A DNA stretch of 64,000 bases, taken from NCBI GenBank assembly GCA_030603495.1, contig JAUVXR010000014.1, positions 1 through 64,000 of the forward strand, read 5' to 3'. Below the pieces are notes generated by a model. The model saw only the letters and a program-made list of their open reading frames with translations. It searched no databases and was not told the origin of the DNA. Origin of the DNA: a bacterium (GTDB lineage: Bacteria > Armatimonadota > Zipacnadia > Zipacnadales > Zipacnadaceae). Below, in pieces: positions 33,529 to 42,922 of the stretch (position 1 is the first letter of the stretch; every line of letters begins with the position of its first letter). The position numbers and the translations under genes were made by a program.

Positions 33529-34800
33529 CTACATTTCGAGTATGGCTGCGGTCTGCGCCAGGGCCTGAGAGGTAGCATGCACTACCTCGTCCACTTGCCC
33601 GGCAGTGATGATCGCGGGCGGCTCGAATCTCAGCGTTTTCGGGTCATTGAGCGCAAACGCGGTCAGCACCCCCCGCTGGGCCAGAGCACTTATCGTCAGC
33701 CCCCCCAGATCACTGTCGCTGAACTCCATACCCACGAGCAGCCCCTTGCCCCGGACCTCAGTGACCATATCCGGATGGTTCGCAGCGGCCGTCCGCAGAC
33801 CTTCCCGGAGCTGCTGCCCCCGGGCCAGGGCCCTATCGGGCAGCTTTTCCCCCTCGAGAACATCCAGCCCAGCCAAGGCCGCAGCGCAGGCCAGAGGGTT
33901 GCCGCCGAAGGTGGAGCTATGGATGATGGGATTCTCCTCAAACATCGTCCACACCTCTGGCCGGGCCACAATAGCCCCAATCGGCATCACCCCGCCTCCC
34001 AGCGCTTTGCCGAGCGTGATGATGTCGGGCGAGACCTCTTCCCAGTCGCACGCGAACATCCGACCCGTGCGCCCCAGGCCAGTCTGAATCTCATCGAGAA
34101 TGAGCAACACCCCGGCCTCGTCACAAATGTCCCGGACTCGCCGCAGGTAACCGTCGGGCGGAATGACTATCCCTGCCTCGCACTGAATCGGTTCTAAGAT
34201 GACCGCCGCCGTCTGGTCGTCAAGAGCTTCAGCCAACGCCTCAGCGTCACCGAAGGGGACATGAACAAAGCCCTCGAGCAGTGGCTGGAAGGGCTGCTTG
34301 TAAACGTCCCGCCCGGAGGCGCTGAGCGCACCCAGTGTCTTGCCGTGAAAGGCCCCCTCGGCCGCCACAAACTTGGGCCGGCCGGTGTGGGCGCGAGCCA
34401 CCTTCAGCGCGGCTTCGACGGCCTCAGCGCCCGAATTGCACACAAAGCAGCACTGCAGGTTACCGGGGGTGATAACAGCCAGGCGCTCGGCCAGTTCAGC
34501 ATAAAGCGGATTCAGGAGCAGGTGACTGCTCAGGGGCATGCGGGCCGCCTGCTCCTGAACAGCCGCGACGATGCGCGGATGGCAGTGCCCCATGGTAAAG
34601 ACGCCTGGCCCGCCCAGACAGTCTAGGTAACGGGTACCCTCCGAGTCGGTAACATAGCAGCCTTCAGCGGCAGTCTCAACAGCATCTAGTCCCATAAACT
34701 TCGTCAACGCCGCCAGGCCCGGGTTGATATGCTTCTCATAACGAGAAAAGGTCAATTCAACCAGAGCTTCGCTGGCTTCTGGGGTTGGCTTAATACTCAT
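33529..34800 (-). CDS. Class III PLP-dependent aminotransferase (putrescine/acetylornithine type)
   Basis: A 423-residue fold-type I aminotransferase. It shows YLDCLGGPGVFTMGHCHP, the PLP-phosphate segment NSGAEAVEAALKVAR, the conserved 'LLILDEIQTGLGRTG' with the PLP-contacting Asp, and the Schiff-base lysine in TLGKALGGGVMP. The N-terminus (FSRYEKHINPGLAALTKFMG) resembles the putrescine aminotransferase YgjG/SpuC branch more than ArgD. It transfers an amino group from a terminal amine to 2-oxoglutarate or pyruvate. The start at 34800 gives the family N-terminus; two in-frame ATGs upstream would add unmatched residues. Confidence 0.83.
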   Translation of the reverse strand: MSIKPTPEASEALVELTFSRYEKHINPGLAALTKFMGLDAVETAAEGCYVTDSEGTRYLDCLGGPGVFTMGHCHPRIVAAVQEQAARMPLSSHLLLNPLYAELAERLAVITPGNLQCCFVCNSGAEAVEAALKVARAHTGRPKFVAAEGAFHGKTLGALSASGRDVYKQPFQPLLEGFVHVPFGDAEALAEALDDQTAAVILEPIQCEAGIVIPPDGYLRRVRDICDEAGVLLILDEIQTGLGRTGRMFACDWEEVSPDIITLGKALGGGVMPIGAIVARPEVWTMFEENPIIHSSTFGGNPLACAAALAGLDVLEGEKLPDRALARGQQLREGLRTAAANHPDMVTEVRGKGLLVGMEFSDSDLGGLTISALAQRGVLTAFALNDPKTLRFEPPAIITAGQVDEVVHATSQALAQTAAILEM

Positions 34801-34901
34801 CGTTGGTCGCCCCCTCATGATGATCAACGGTCTCACGACCCCCAAACACTGGCACCGCGCCTTGTTGTGCCCGGGCAATTCGGCATCTGATCTTTGCCGA
34901 A

Positions 34902-34942
34902 AAGGCCGCTGCCCGGTTCACAAACCCGTCGGGAGCGGCCTT
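34902..34942 (-). terminator. Rho-independent-type terminator downstream of tRNA-Pro
   Basis: Perfect 9-bp arms AAGGCCGCT and AGCGGCCTT (34902-34910 and 34934-34942), with additional CCCG/CGGG pairing inside. Read on the minus strand the stem is followed by TTTTC. It lies about 75 bp past the 3' end of the tRNA gene and before the aminotransferase, so it likely separates the two transcripts. Confidence 0.7.
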
Positions 34943-35015
34943 GATACAACACTTAAATGAGATAAGGCACTATCCATCGCCCAGCCAGCGCACCGCAGAG
35001 CAACCCCGCTACCAA

Positions 35016-35093
35016 TGGTCGGGGCGGCCGGATTTGAACCGGCGACCTTTTGACCCCCAGTCAAACGCGCTAACCAAACTGCGCCACGCCCCG
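35016..35093 (-). tRNA. tRNA-Pro (anticodon GGG)
   Basis: The minus strand folds as a full cloverleaf: acceptor CGGGGCG pairs with CGCCCCG, the D arm contains GCGC...GCGC, the anticodon stem TTTGA/TCAAA holds loop CTGGGGG (anticodon GGG), and the T arm GCCGG-TTCAAAT-CCGGC is standard. The discriminator is A and the CCA tail is encoded (35016-35018). The anticodon reads CCC and CCU proline codons. Confidence 0.95.
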
Positions 35094-35138
35094 ACCAGTT
35101 CGCTACGCCACGATGATTGTCCGGCAGGTACCTCCTGC

Positions 35139-35507
35139 CTACGCCGGTCCTGCGCCCCACGGCGGCGCCGGCGTTACCGGCGGTGAGACATCTTCACACG
35201 GCACCGCGGGAGGTTCTGCCGAGGCGACCTCATCCTTAAGCGCCTTGCCCGCCTTGAAGGCGGGCGCCCACTTCCCGGCGATGTCGACTTGCTCACCTGT
35301 CTGTGGGTTGCGACCTCTGCGCGGCTCACGCCACCGGGCTTCGAATGCACCAAACCCGGCAATCTGGACCTTGTCCCCGCGCTTGAGTGCTCCGCTAATC
35401 TGCGCTAGCAACGCTTCGAGCGCATCTCCCGCCGCTACCTTCGTCAGGTCCGCCTTCTGAGCGATAACTTCCACGAGCTCTGCCTTGTTAACTGTGCGAC
35501 CAGCCAT
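35139..35507 (-). CDS. hup: HU-family nucleoid DNA-binding protein with extended C-terminus
   Basis: A 122-residue HU/IHF protein. The core (MAGRTVNKAELVEVIA to about residue 92) includes the dimerisation helices, 'VQIAGFGAFEARWREPRRG' and the DNA-binding arm RNPQTGEQVDIAGKWAPAFKAGKALK. About 30 extra residues follow, rich in Pro, Ala and Glu, beyond the usual 90-residue length. It bends and compacts DNA as a dimer. GGGAGGTGG seven bases before the ATG is a strong binding site. The gene sits between gpsA and tRNA-Pro on the same strand, separated from gpsA by a hairpin. Confidence 0.92.
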   Translation of the reverse strand: MAGRTVNKAELVEVIAQKADLTKVAAGDALEALLAQISGALKRGDKVQIAGFGAFEARWREPRRGRNPQTGEQVDIAGKWAPAFKAGKALKDEVASAEPPAVPCEDVSPPVTPAPPWGAGPA

Positions 35508-35552
35508 TGAGCCACCTCCCGCCAGATTTGAACGGCAAGCCTATATGGTGAA

Positions 35553-35571
35553 TTCGCCCCGAACGGGCGAA
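35553..35571. terminator. Hairpin between gpsA and hup
   Basis: Perfect 7-bp inverted repeat TTCGCCC-CGAAC-GGGCGAA, located just after the gpsA stop and before hup. It lacks a T-run on the minus strand (AATTC follows), so it could be a weak terminator or an mRNA-stabilising stem-loop rather than a strong intrinsic terminator. Confidence 0.45.
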
Positions 35572-35592
35572 GACCTCCCCACAATGCCCGAA

Positions 35593-36648
35593 TCATTCTG
35601 CTTTACTGTTGCCCGACTGCCACGGCTCGACCTCCGCCTTCTCCGGACGGCTCATCAACTGCGTCACTGCCTGCGTCGGGCTGACACCTTCGAATAGAAT
35701 CCGGTAAACAGCATTGGTGACGGGGGCCTCTATTCCCAGTCGCGTGGCGATCTGACGGCCGGCAACCGTAGTGTGTATGCCTTCGGCTACCGCCGTCGTG
35801 CTGTCCTGGATAGCGCTGAGACTCTCGCCACGGGCCACACGCGCCCCGACCTGCCAATTACGGCTGAGTCGGCTGTTGCAAGTCGCAATCAGGTCACCAA
35901 CGCCAGCAATTCCCCAGAAGGTAGCCGGCTGGGCGCCCAACTTCACACCCAAGCGCCCGATTTCGGCCAGTCCCCGCGTGATCAGCGCCGCCTTGGCGTT
36001 ATCGCCAAATCCCAGGCCATCGCACATCCCCGCAGCAAGGGCAATGATGTTTTTCAAAGCGCCACATAGCTCCACGCCTATTATATCATAATTGCAGTAA
36101 ACGCGAAAGCGGCTGGAGTTCAAGAGCGCCTGTACACGCCGTGCCGCCGCCGGATCCGATGAGGCAGCCACACTGATTGCCGGCATTCCCTGCACTATCT
36201 CGCCAGAGAGATTGGGACCAGAAAGAGCGACAAGGGGATACGCATTGGGCTCACCAAGCTCTTCGGCCAGGATCTCGCTCATCCGCATCCCGCTACCCCG
36301 CTCCAGGCCCTTGCCTGCGTTCACCATCAGGCGACCGGCCCCGATGTACGGCGCAGCGCGAACCACCACGTCCCGGAAGCCATGCGAGGGAACTGCCACA
36401 AGGACGGGGGCATCGCCGGCTAGCGCAACCTGCAGATCAGAGGTCACCATCACCAGAGCGGGCAACTCTACGCCTGGCAAGTAGATCTGATTCTCCCGGC
36501 TCTCACGCATATCTTCGGCCAGTTCCGGCTCACGCACCCACAAGGCGACCGATTTTCCCTGCTCCGCCAGCAGCCACGCCAGCGTCGTGCCCCATGCGCC
36601 GGCACCGACTATCGTTGCTTCGCGCTTAGCCTCTTCTATGCTTGTCAT
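35593..36648 (-). CDS. gpsA: Glycerol-3-phosphate dehydrogenase [NAD(P)+]
   Basis: A 351-residue cytosolic enzyme that reduces dihydroxyacetone phosphate to sn-glycerol 3-phosphate for phospholipid synthesis. It carries the nucleotide-binding GAGAWGTTLAWLLA, 'LSGPNLSGEIVQGMP', and the catalytic Lys in ALKNIIALAAGMCDGLGFGDNA followed by ALITRGLAEI. The ATG at 36648 is the family start; the frame is open much further upstream, but that part is antisense-like and overlaps plsY. The real overlap with plsY is 23 nt, so the pair is translationally coupled: GpsA makes the glycerol-3-phosphate that PlsY acylates. Confidence 0.94.
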   Translation of the reverse strand: MTSIEEAKREATIVGAGAWGTTLAWLLAEQGKSVALWVREPELAEDMRESRENQIYLPGVELPALVMVTSDLQVALAGDAPVLVAVPSHGFRDVVVRAAPYIGAGRLMVNAGKGLERGSGMRMSEILAEELGEPNAYPLVALSGPNLSGEIVQGMPAISVAASSDPAAARRVQALLNSSRFRVYCNYDIIGVELCGALKNIIALAAGMCDGLGFGDNAKAALITRGLAEIGRLGVKLGAQPATFWGIAGVGDLIATCNSRLSRNWQVGARVARGESLSAIQDSTTAVAEGIHTTVAGRQIATRLGIEAPVTNAVYRILFEGVSPTQAVTQLMSRPEKAEVEPWQSGNSKAE

Positions 36649-37294
36649 CGGCCTGTTCAGTGAGCCCTTTCGCTTTCTGCCCGATTCTCGTCTCCGCCCC
36701 CGCAACCAGCCGCCCAATATTGGGCCGGTGACGTTCAATAACAAGAATCGCCAAGACAAACCCCAGGACCAAATAATACTCCGAGTCACTATACAATGCA
36801 AAGAACAGGACAGCGCTGGCCGCAGCCAGGATAGAGGCCAGCGAGATATAACGAGTGACCAGCAGTACGATGAGCCATACCACAAAGACCGACGACCCCA
36901 CCCGCCAGTCTAGCGCCAGCAACGTCCCCAGGCTGGTGGCAACGCCCCGTCCTCCACTCAGCTTCAGGTACGGCGAAAAGCAGTGGCCCAGAACCGCGGC
37001 GCCGGCAACCAGACTCAGAAACAGCTCCGGCCCAGCCGACCACGGAACTCTACCCGCCATGATTCCGGACAGAGCCACCGGGGCAAATCCCTTCAGAACG
37101 TCCAATATCCAGACGACCACACCGGTCTTCGCCCCCAGCGTCCTGAATACGTTGCTGGCGCCGATGTTGCCGCTGCCGTACTGGCGGATATCCACTCCCC
37201 GCATCCGACCTGCCAACACGCCCACCGGAATTCCTCCGACCAGGTAAGCGATAATAATCAAGCCCACCGTCACCACGACGTCGCCGCTGGTCAT
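36626..37294 (-). CDS. plsY: Acyl-phosphate:glycerol-3-phosphate acyltransferase
   Basis: A 222-residue integral membrane enzyme with about five to six helices. The three conserved loop motifs are present: [13 protein letters not shown], '[11 protein letters not shown]' with '[15 protein letters not shown]' (the glycine-rich substrate site), and [10 protein letters not shown] near the C-terminus. It transfers acyl groups from acyl phosphate to glycerol-3-phosphate, the first step of membrane lipid synthesis. AGAGGTGATAGACG precedes the ATG. It overlaps der by four bases upstream and gpsA downstream, the der-plsY-gpsA arrangement common in bacteria. Confidence 0.94.
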   Translation of the reverse strand: MTSGDVVVTVGLIIIAYLVGGIPVGVLAGRMRGVDIRQYGSGNIGASNVFRTLGAKTGVVVWILDVLKGFAPVALSGIMAGRVPWSAGPELFLSLVAGAAVLGHCFSPYLKLSGGRGVATSLGTLLALDWRVGSSVFVVWLIVLLVTRYISLASILAAASAVLFFALYSDSEYYLVLGFVLAILVIERHRPNIGRLVAGAETRIGQKAKGLTEQADDKHRRG

Positions 37295-38670
37295 CGTCTA
37301 TCACCTCTTCGCCGCCCGGAGCGTCCGTGCACCAGAAGCCTTATCGGTGTCCCCTCAAAGCCGAAGGCCTTACGCAACTGGTTGACCAAGTAACGTTTGT
37401 AGGAGAAGTGCATAAGCTTGGGGTCGTTGATTAATAGCGCGAAGGTCGGCGGCTGTGTCGCCACCTGCTCGAGGCTGTGCACCTTGAGCCGTCGTGTACC
37501 GCGATACGCCGGCTGGTGGGCCATCAGCGCCTCGCGCAGCACCTGGTCAAGCAGCACGGGGTCCACCTCTCGAGCATACTGCTGGGCGGCCCACTGCGCC
37601 GCCGGCAAGATTTCCATCAGACCCTCGCCGGTAACTGCCGAGGTCAAGAGCAGTTCGGCATAGCCGGCAAAGCTGAGCTTCTGGCGTAGAATACGGGCAA
37701 AGTCTTCGCGCAGGGTCTCTTCGATATCTGCTGGTTCGTCGGCCGCCGGATCCGCCTCCCGAAACGCGTGATCCCGCACCAGGTCCCACTTGTTAGCCAC
37801 CAGCAGCAGACCACGGCCGGCATCTATAACCTCGCCAACGATATGCGCATCCTGCTGGGTGACGCTCTCCAGCGCGTCAATCACGACAACCCCGACATCA
37901 GCGCGTTGCAGGGCCCGCAAGGTGCGCAGACTGCTATAGTACTCCAGCCCCTGGCTACGCTTGCCGCGGCGCCGCAGGCCAGCGGTATCCACCAGGCAGA
38001 ACGGTTCGCCCATTACCTCCACAGCGATGTCCACCGCATCGCGGGTGGTGCCCGGCTCATCGCTGACTATCACCCGCTCCTCGCCGAGCAGAGCGTTGAT
38101 TATTGCCGATTTGCCCACATTCGGCCGCCCCACCAAGGCTACTGCTGTCTCGTCCGCTACGGCCTCCGGTTCGGTCTCCTCCGGCAGATTCGCCAGGATC
38201 GCATCGATCAACTCGCCGATTCCCTGCCCCTGAAGCGCGGACAGGCGCAGAGGCACCCCCAAGCCCAACTCGGCGAACTCATTCACATCCAGTTGCGGGC
38301 TTTCCATCTTGTTGGCGACAAAAACGACCGGCTTGCCGCTGCGGCGGACTACCTCGGTCACTTCCCAGTCCAGCGACACCAGCCCCTCGCGCCCGTCCAC
38401 CATGAGCAGGAGCAAATCCGCCTCCTGCAGCGCCAGCGCTGCCTGCTCCTTCACCTTAGTGATTAACTGGTCGTTCTCCGCACCAGCCAGCCCGCCAGTG
38501 TCAACCAGCACCATCTGCCGACCGTCCAGCTCTACCTCCTCATACAGGCGATCACGGGTCACACCAGGCACGTCTTCGACCACCGCCAACCTCCGCCCAA
38601 CCAGGCGATTGAACAGCACCGACTTGCCAACGTTGGTCCGGCCTACAATGGCCACGATGGGGGCGGGCAT
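37291..38670 (-). CDS. der: Ribosome biogenesis GTPase Der (EngA)
   Basis: A 459-residue protein with two tandem GTPase domains and a C-terminal KH-like domain, needed for 50S subunit assembly. Domain 1 has GRTNVGKS and DTGG; domain 2 has [18 protein letters not shown] and NKWD. The G4 motif of domain 1 reads NKME in place of the usual NKxD, a substitution seen in some lineages that might alter guanine affinity. The C-terminal region contains [20 protein letters not shown], the standard Der ending. A GGAGGG site precedes the ATG. Confidence 0.95.
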   Translation of the reverse strand: MPAPIVAIVGRTNVGKSVLFNRLVGRRLAVVEDVPGVTRDRLYEEVELDGRQMVLVDTGGLAGAENDQLITKVKEQAALALQEADLLLLMVDGREGLVSLDWEVTEVVRRSGKPVVFVANKMESPQLDVNEFAELGLGVPLRLSALQGQGIGELIDAILANLPEETEPEAVADETAVALVGRPNVGKSAIINALLGEERVIVSDEPGTTRDAVDIAVEVMGEPFCLVDTAGLRRRGKRSQGLEYYSSLRTLRALQRADVGVVVIDALESVTQQDAHIVGEVIDAGRGLLLVANKWDLVRDHAFREADPAADEPADIEETLREDFARILRQKLSFAGYAELLLTSAVTGEGLMEILPAAQWAAQQYAREVDPVLLDQVLREALMAHQPAYRGTRRLKVHSLEQVATQPPTFALLINDPKLMHFSYKRYLVNQLRKAFGFEGTPIRLLVHGRSGRRRGDRR

Positions 38671-38673
38671 CGC

Positions 38674-41562
38674 CTAGCCACCCTCCCCTAGCCGTCGGGG
38701 GTGATTCACTAGCCATTGCTCCACAGCAGCCTGGTCCCCCCAGTTGGCGAGTTGTAATACCAGGTCGCGAATCACCTCAGGTCGCCCGGTAACCGCGTAC
38801 GTATAGCTCAGCGCGGTAAGCACCATTGGCCACGGCGGGCTACCCTCCTTGACCATCGCCACGACCGAAGCGCCCGCATCTGCGATCTCGGGATCGAGGA
38901 TTAGCACCTGGCAGAACTCCCAGAGAGCTTCCTCGTACCTGCCGACCTCGTGCAGCACACTGGCCCGCAATAGCGCCGCTTGCAGATCCCTCGGTTGGGC
39001 AACCAGAGCTTGCCCCAGTTCGTCGAGCGCCTTATGGGGGTATCCTGCTTCGGCCAGAACCGTAGCCTTGAACGTGCGCAGCCCCGGATCAGTGCCGGCT
39101 TCAGTCGGTATCCGCTCCAACTGCGTCAGAGCATCCGCTGGCCTGCCTTGCAGCCACAGTGTATAAGCCAGCGCGGCTCGGAGCGCCCAGTTGTCCGGCT
39201 CAGCCAGGACCGCCACCGCCAGGTTGGCCTCCGCCTGGACCAGCCGGCCCGCCAGCCTCAGCAGAGCCACCTTGGCAATCTCGTAATCAGCGCTCTGCGG
39301 CGGGCGGTCCAGCAGTCTCGCCAGGGCGCCCTTATGCGCCTCCGTGAGTTGCTTGGTGCTGACCTGGAGCTCAACGACCAGAGCCAGCGCCTCGTCATCC
39401 TGGACAACTCGGACCAGGTAACCGTTGGCCGCCGCCAGGGCAGCTCCGGGATGATCCTCCAACTGAAGCAGTGCCGCTTCGGCCAGGGCTTGGCCGTACT
39501 TCGGCGACCGTGCCGCCCGTTCGTAGTACCTACCGGCCGCTACCACTTCGCCGGCACTAACCATCACCCGTGCTACCTCCAGCGCCAGCGCCGCTGAGCG
39601 CGGGAAAGCATCGGACAGCGCCGCCAGCTCGGTTACTGCCTGCCCTTCGCCATCGGTGTGCTTGCTGATGCGGGCTAGGTAGGTGACAATCAGGTGAATG
39701 GCGTGCTCGACATCTTGCTCCGAACCCAGCACATCCGCGAGCACAGCCGTCAGAAAGTCGCCGGCTTCCGCCAGGGAATTATTCGCCTCGGCACACGCCA
39801 CCAACGCATCGTAGGACTCTCGCGCGCTGGGTTGCCCCAGGATGGCGGTACGCAGATAGGCAAGCGCCGCCGCGTAGCTTTGTCGCTCCTGCTCGACTCG
39901 GCCCATCAGGTAGTTGGCCTGGGCGTGCTGGGGGTCTCCGGCCAGAATTTCGCGCAGCACCGCGGCTGCCTGGTCGAGCTCCTCCGTTTCCAGATAGAAC
40001 TCGCCCAGCAGCGCTTTGATATCGAGGTCGTCAGGATTCCTGCTGATCAAGCCTTCAATCCGCTCTTTGGTTGCCTGGAGGTCAGCGTCATCGCTCAGCA
40101 GATCTGCCGGCGTGTCTCGATCAGTTGCGGCCGTCTGCCGGCTCTGGTCCCGCTGCAACTGTTCCTCGTATGCGTCATTGCCCGTCCGCTGCGCCAGCGC
40201 CATCAACCTAAAGCGGGCCCCTTCCACTAACTCCTCATCGCCACTGTTGCCCACAACCTGGTTGAACTGGTACATGGCCGCTCCGAATTTGCCGGCCAGG
40301 GCAAGCTGGTCAGCTAGCATCATCCGCGCCAGCGGGTCTTGGGGCGTTAGCGCCACCAACCGCCGCAGCCAGGGCACTGTCTGCGCGGTCAACCCGAGCT
40401 GTGCGCCGATCTGGCAGGCCGCGCGCAGCGCCGGCAGATAGTCGCGCTCCGCGGCCAGCGCCTGCTCGTAAGCCTCCAGGGCCTTGCTGAGCTCCTCGCG
40501 CCCCAGGTGCAGATCGCCCAGCATCGTCGCCAGCTCCGGGTGCGGCGGGCCCTGCTTGAGCGCTTTCTCCAGCACCTCCAGAGCCCGCTGCTGTCGACCC
40601 AGGTTGAGGTAACATCGCACCAGCGTGGCCGTGAAGCCGGCGTCCTTCGGGCGGGCCTGGTGCAGCATCTCCAGGTAGGGCAGCGCCTGCTCGTAGCGAC
40701 CCTCTACCAGATACTCATCGGCAAGCTGTGCCCGCGCCGCCAGCGCCTCTTGCTGGGGCAACTGGTCGAGCAGCGCTTCCTGAGCCTGTCGTCTTTCGCG
40801 ACTAAGCCCCAGCCCCTCATAGATCTTCACCTGCGCCGCCAGCAGTTGCTGGTCGCGGGGATGCTTGGCCACCAGCTCCTTGGCCAGCGGTTCAGCCGAC
40901 AAGAATCGCCCCGACTCCACATAGAACCTGAGCAGCTCTCGCTTGATCTGTTCCGAGTCGGGCTTAAGCTTACGGGCCTTGAGCAGATGCAGCTCGGCCT
41001 CCGCCAGCCGGTCGGTGAGAGTCAGCGCCTGCGCCAGGTACAGGTGAGCCAGCGGATCATCAGCCCGCAGCTTCGTAGCCTGTTGCAGCGGCGCAATCGC
41101 CTTAGCCGACTGCTCCAGCCGCAAATACGCAGCGCCTAGCTGCAAGGCGGCTTCGGCGTCATCAGGCTGCTTCCTAAGCAAATCTGCGAAGACCGCCGCC
41201 GCCTGTTGCCACTTGTTCTGCGCAGCATAGGCTAGCCCCAGACCCCGTTGGGCCTGGATATCGCTGGGGTCGAGCTTAAGCGCCTCGTAGTAGTAGCCAA
41301 CCGCTTTCGCCGGCTTACCCATCTGGTGGTAAATGAACCCGAGATTGTAGTAGGCCGACGGCAGGCGGGGGTCAAGCTTGAGGGCCTTGTTGATAGCCTC
41401 GATAGCGGCGGTGTACCTTTCCTCCTGGGCCTCCTTGACGCCGTGCTCCAGCCAGTACTGGGCCTGCTCTTTGGGATCCGTCGGCAGTAGCTCGACGCCC
41501 CAGACTGAGGTAGACGCTAGGAGCAGGATCAGCGGCACGAATTGTCGGCACCGGCGAAGCAT
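38674..41562 (-). CDS. Large secreted TPR-repeat protein
   Basis: A 962-residue protein with an N-terminal signal peptide (RRCRQFVPLILLLASTSVWG) and tetratricopeptide-type repeats over almost its whole length, for example 'AIEAINKALKLDPRLPSAYY' and 'AVGYYYEALKLDPSDIQAQR'. TPR arrays form superhelical scaffolds for protein-protein contacts; the protein probably works in the periplasm. I chose the ATG at 41562 (AGAGG nine bases upstream) over a GTG four codons earlier. The reading frame stops three bases before der, and hisI lies just upstream. Its partners cannot be read from the sequence. Confidence 0.85.
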   Translation of the reverse strand: MLRRCRQFVPLILLLASTSVWGVELLPTDPKEQAQYWLEHGVKEAQEERYTAAIEAINKALKLDPRLPSAYYNLGFIYHQMGKPAKAVGYYYEALKLDPSDIQAQRGLGLAYAAQNKWQQAAAVFADLLRKQPDDAEAALQLGAAYLRLEQSAKAIAPLQQATKLRADDPLAHLYLAQALTLTDRLAEAELHLLKARKLKPDSEQIKRELLRFYVESGRFLSAEPLAKELVAKHPRDQQLLAAQVKIYEGLGLSRERRQAQEALLDQLPQQEALAARAQLADEYLVEGRYEQALPYLEMLHQARPKDAGFTATLVRCYLNLGRQQRALEVLEKALKQGPPHPELATMLGDLHLGREELSKALEAYEQALAAERDYLPALRAACQIGAQLGLTAQTVPWLRRLVALTPQDPLARMMLADQLALAGKFGAAMYQFNQVVGNSGDEELVEGARFRLMALAQRTGNDAYEEQLQRDQSRQTAATDRDTPADLLSDDADLQATKERIEGLISRNPDDLDIKALLGEFYLETEELDQAAAVLREILAGDPQHAQANYLMGRVEQERQSYAAALAYLRTAILGQPSARESYDALVACAEANNSLAEAGDFLTAVLADVLGSEQDVEHAIHLIVTYLARISKHTDGEGQAVTELAALSDAFPRSAALALEVARVMVSAGEVVAAGRYYERAARSPKYGQALAEAALLQLEDHPGAALAAANGYLVRVVQDDEALALVVELQVSTKQLTEAHKGALARLLDRPPQSADYEIAKVALLRLAGRLVQAEANLAVAVLAEPDNWALRAALAYTLWLQGRPADALTQLERIPTEAGTDPGLRTFKATVLAEAGYPHKALDELGQALVAQPRDLQAALLRASVLHEVGRYEEALWEFCQVLILDPEIADAGASVVAMVKEGSPPWPMVLTALSYTYAVTGRPEVIRDLVLQLANWGDQAAVEQWLVNHPRRLGEGG

Positions 41563-41586
41563 CGCCTTGGCCACCTCTGTCAGTTA

Positions 41587-41958
41587 CTAGTAAACTTCGT
41601 CGGGTTCGAAGACCTTCTCGGCAATGACTTCCCACCGGCCATCGTGCAGCTCACGGAAGAAGCAACTGCGGTAGCCCAGGTGACAGGCTCCTACATGCTG
41701 CTCGACCCCAATTAGCAAGGTATCCCCGTCGCAGTCCAGACGGATCCACTTGACCTCCTGGAGATGCCCGGAGCCTTCGCCCTTCACCCAGAACTCCTGA
41801 CGCGAGCGACTCCAGAAAGTGGTCCGGCCACTCTCCACGGTCCGCCGCAGCGCTTCTTCGTTCATATAGCCGACCATCAGCACTTCATTAGTCCGGTAGT
41901 CGCAGATAACCGCCGGTATTAGACCCTTGTCATCAAATTTCAGTTCGGAGATGCACAT
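41587..41958 (-). CDS. hisI: Phosphoribosyl-AMP cyclohydrolase
   Basis: A 123-residue stand-alone HisI (not fused to HisE), performing the third step of histidine synthesis. The zinc- and magnesium-binding landmarks are all visible: [29 protein letters not shown], and the Cys pair in [18 protein letters not shown] seven bases before the ATG supports the start. It belongs to the minus-strand his group but is separated from hisA by about 90 bp; hisH, hisF and hisE are not in this window. Confidence 0.95.
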   Translation of the reverse strand: MCISELKFDDKGLIPAVICDYRTNEVLMVGYMNEEALRRTVESGRTTFWSRSRQEFWVKGEGSGHLQEVKWIRLDCDGDTLLIGVEQHVGACHLGYRSCFFRELHDGRWEVIAEKVFEPDEVY

Positions 41959-42044
41959 GAAGAAACCTCCCTACGGTCGGCACAGAAAGAGCGTCCCCGG
42001 CGGCGCACTACGCGCGGCAGGAATGCCGCTCCCTCGACCTAAGC

Positions 42045-42773
42045 TTACTCCGCCGCTGCGATTGCTTCACCAAGCGACAGGTCCCCGGTGTAGAGCGCCC
42101 GGCCGACGATACAGCCCAGCAGCCCCAGCGGCTCCAGCTCACGCAGTGCATTGACATCCTCAACACTGCGTATCCCACCCGAGGCGACTATCGGGATACG
42201 AACCGCCTGGCAAAACTGACGCATCGCCGATACATTCGGGCCGGTCAGCATCCCATCGGTGGCGATATCGGTGCAGATAAGCCGCCCCACGCCCCACTGC
42301 TGCATCTGTTGGGCGAGCTCAACAGCATCAATATCGCTGTATTGGGTCCAGCCCTCGAATGCTACTTTGCCGCCGCGGGCGTCAATACCAACTATGATCC
42401 GGTCGCCGAATTGGACTATCGCCTCTTCCAGTTCTAAGCGGGTACGCATACTCAGGGCAGCAGTGCCCATTATTGCCCACTTCACACCCAACGCCAGCAC
42501 ATCCTGTACGTCTTCTACTGTGCGCAGTCCTCCGCCGAGCTCCACAGGAATGTCAATGGCCTCGACGATCTTGGCCACCTCCGCCCGGTTCGCCGGCTGG
42601 CCGCTGATCGCGCCGTCGAGGTCCACGACGTGCAGGACCTGCGCACCTTCGTCCGCCCAGCGCCGAGCGATCGCGGCGGGATCGTCGCTGTAGACGGTCT
42701 TCTCTTTCATATCCCCCCGCGCCAGGCGCACTACCTGACCTGCGGAGATGTCAACAGCGGGGATGACCAGCAT
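42045..42773 (-). CDS. hisA: ProFAR isomerase (phosphoribosylformimino-5-aminoimidazole carboxamide ribotide isomerase)
   Basis: A 242-residue TIM-barrel enzyme. It begins LVIPAVDISAGQVVRL with the catalytic Asp8, carries the half-barrel phosphate sites VELGGGLRTVEDV and VASGGIRSVEDV, and the second catalytic Asp in CTDIATDGML. It isomerises ProFAR in the histidine pathway. An A-rich GGAGGG site lies 12 nt upstream. A short coding-like frame ends at 42813 between hisB and hisA (GDGSLDNFDKYAKGFIKYVK), where hisH would often lie, but it does not resemble HisH. Confidence 0.95.
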   Translation of the reverse strand: MLVIPAVDISAGQVVRLARGDMKEKTVYSDDPAAIARRWADEGAQVLHVVDLDGAISGQPANRAEVAKIVEAIDIPVELGGGLRTVEDVQDVLALGVKWAIMGTAALSMRTRLELEEAIVQFGDRIIVGIDARGGKVAFEGWTQYSDIDAVELAQQMQQWGVGRLICTDIATDGMLTGPNVSAMRQFCQAVRIPIVASGGIRSVEDVNALRELEPLGLLGCIVGRALYTGDLSLGEAIAAAE

Positions 42774-42922
42774 CGGGACTGATTACCCTCCCAACAGCGT
42801 TTCGTAGTCAGGCTACTTACTCACCCACGGCTTGACATACTTTATAAAGCCTTTGGCGTACTTGTCGAAGTTATCGAGTGAGCCGTCGCCGAGCAGCAGC
42901 GCGCGCTTCCTGGAGCCTGGCC

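Noticed and set aside
36649-36885. N-terminal extension of gpsA
   Set aside because: It lies antisense-like within plsY's coding region in another frame; the conserved GpsA start is at 36648.
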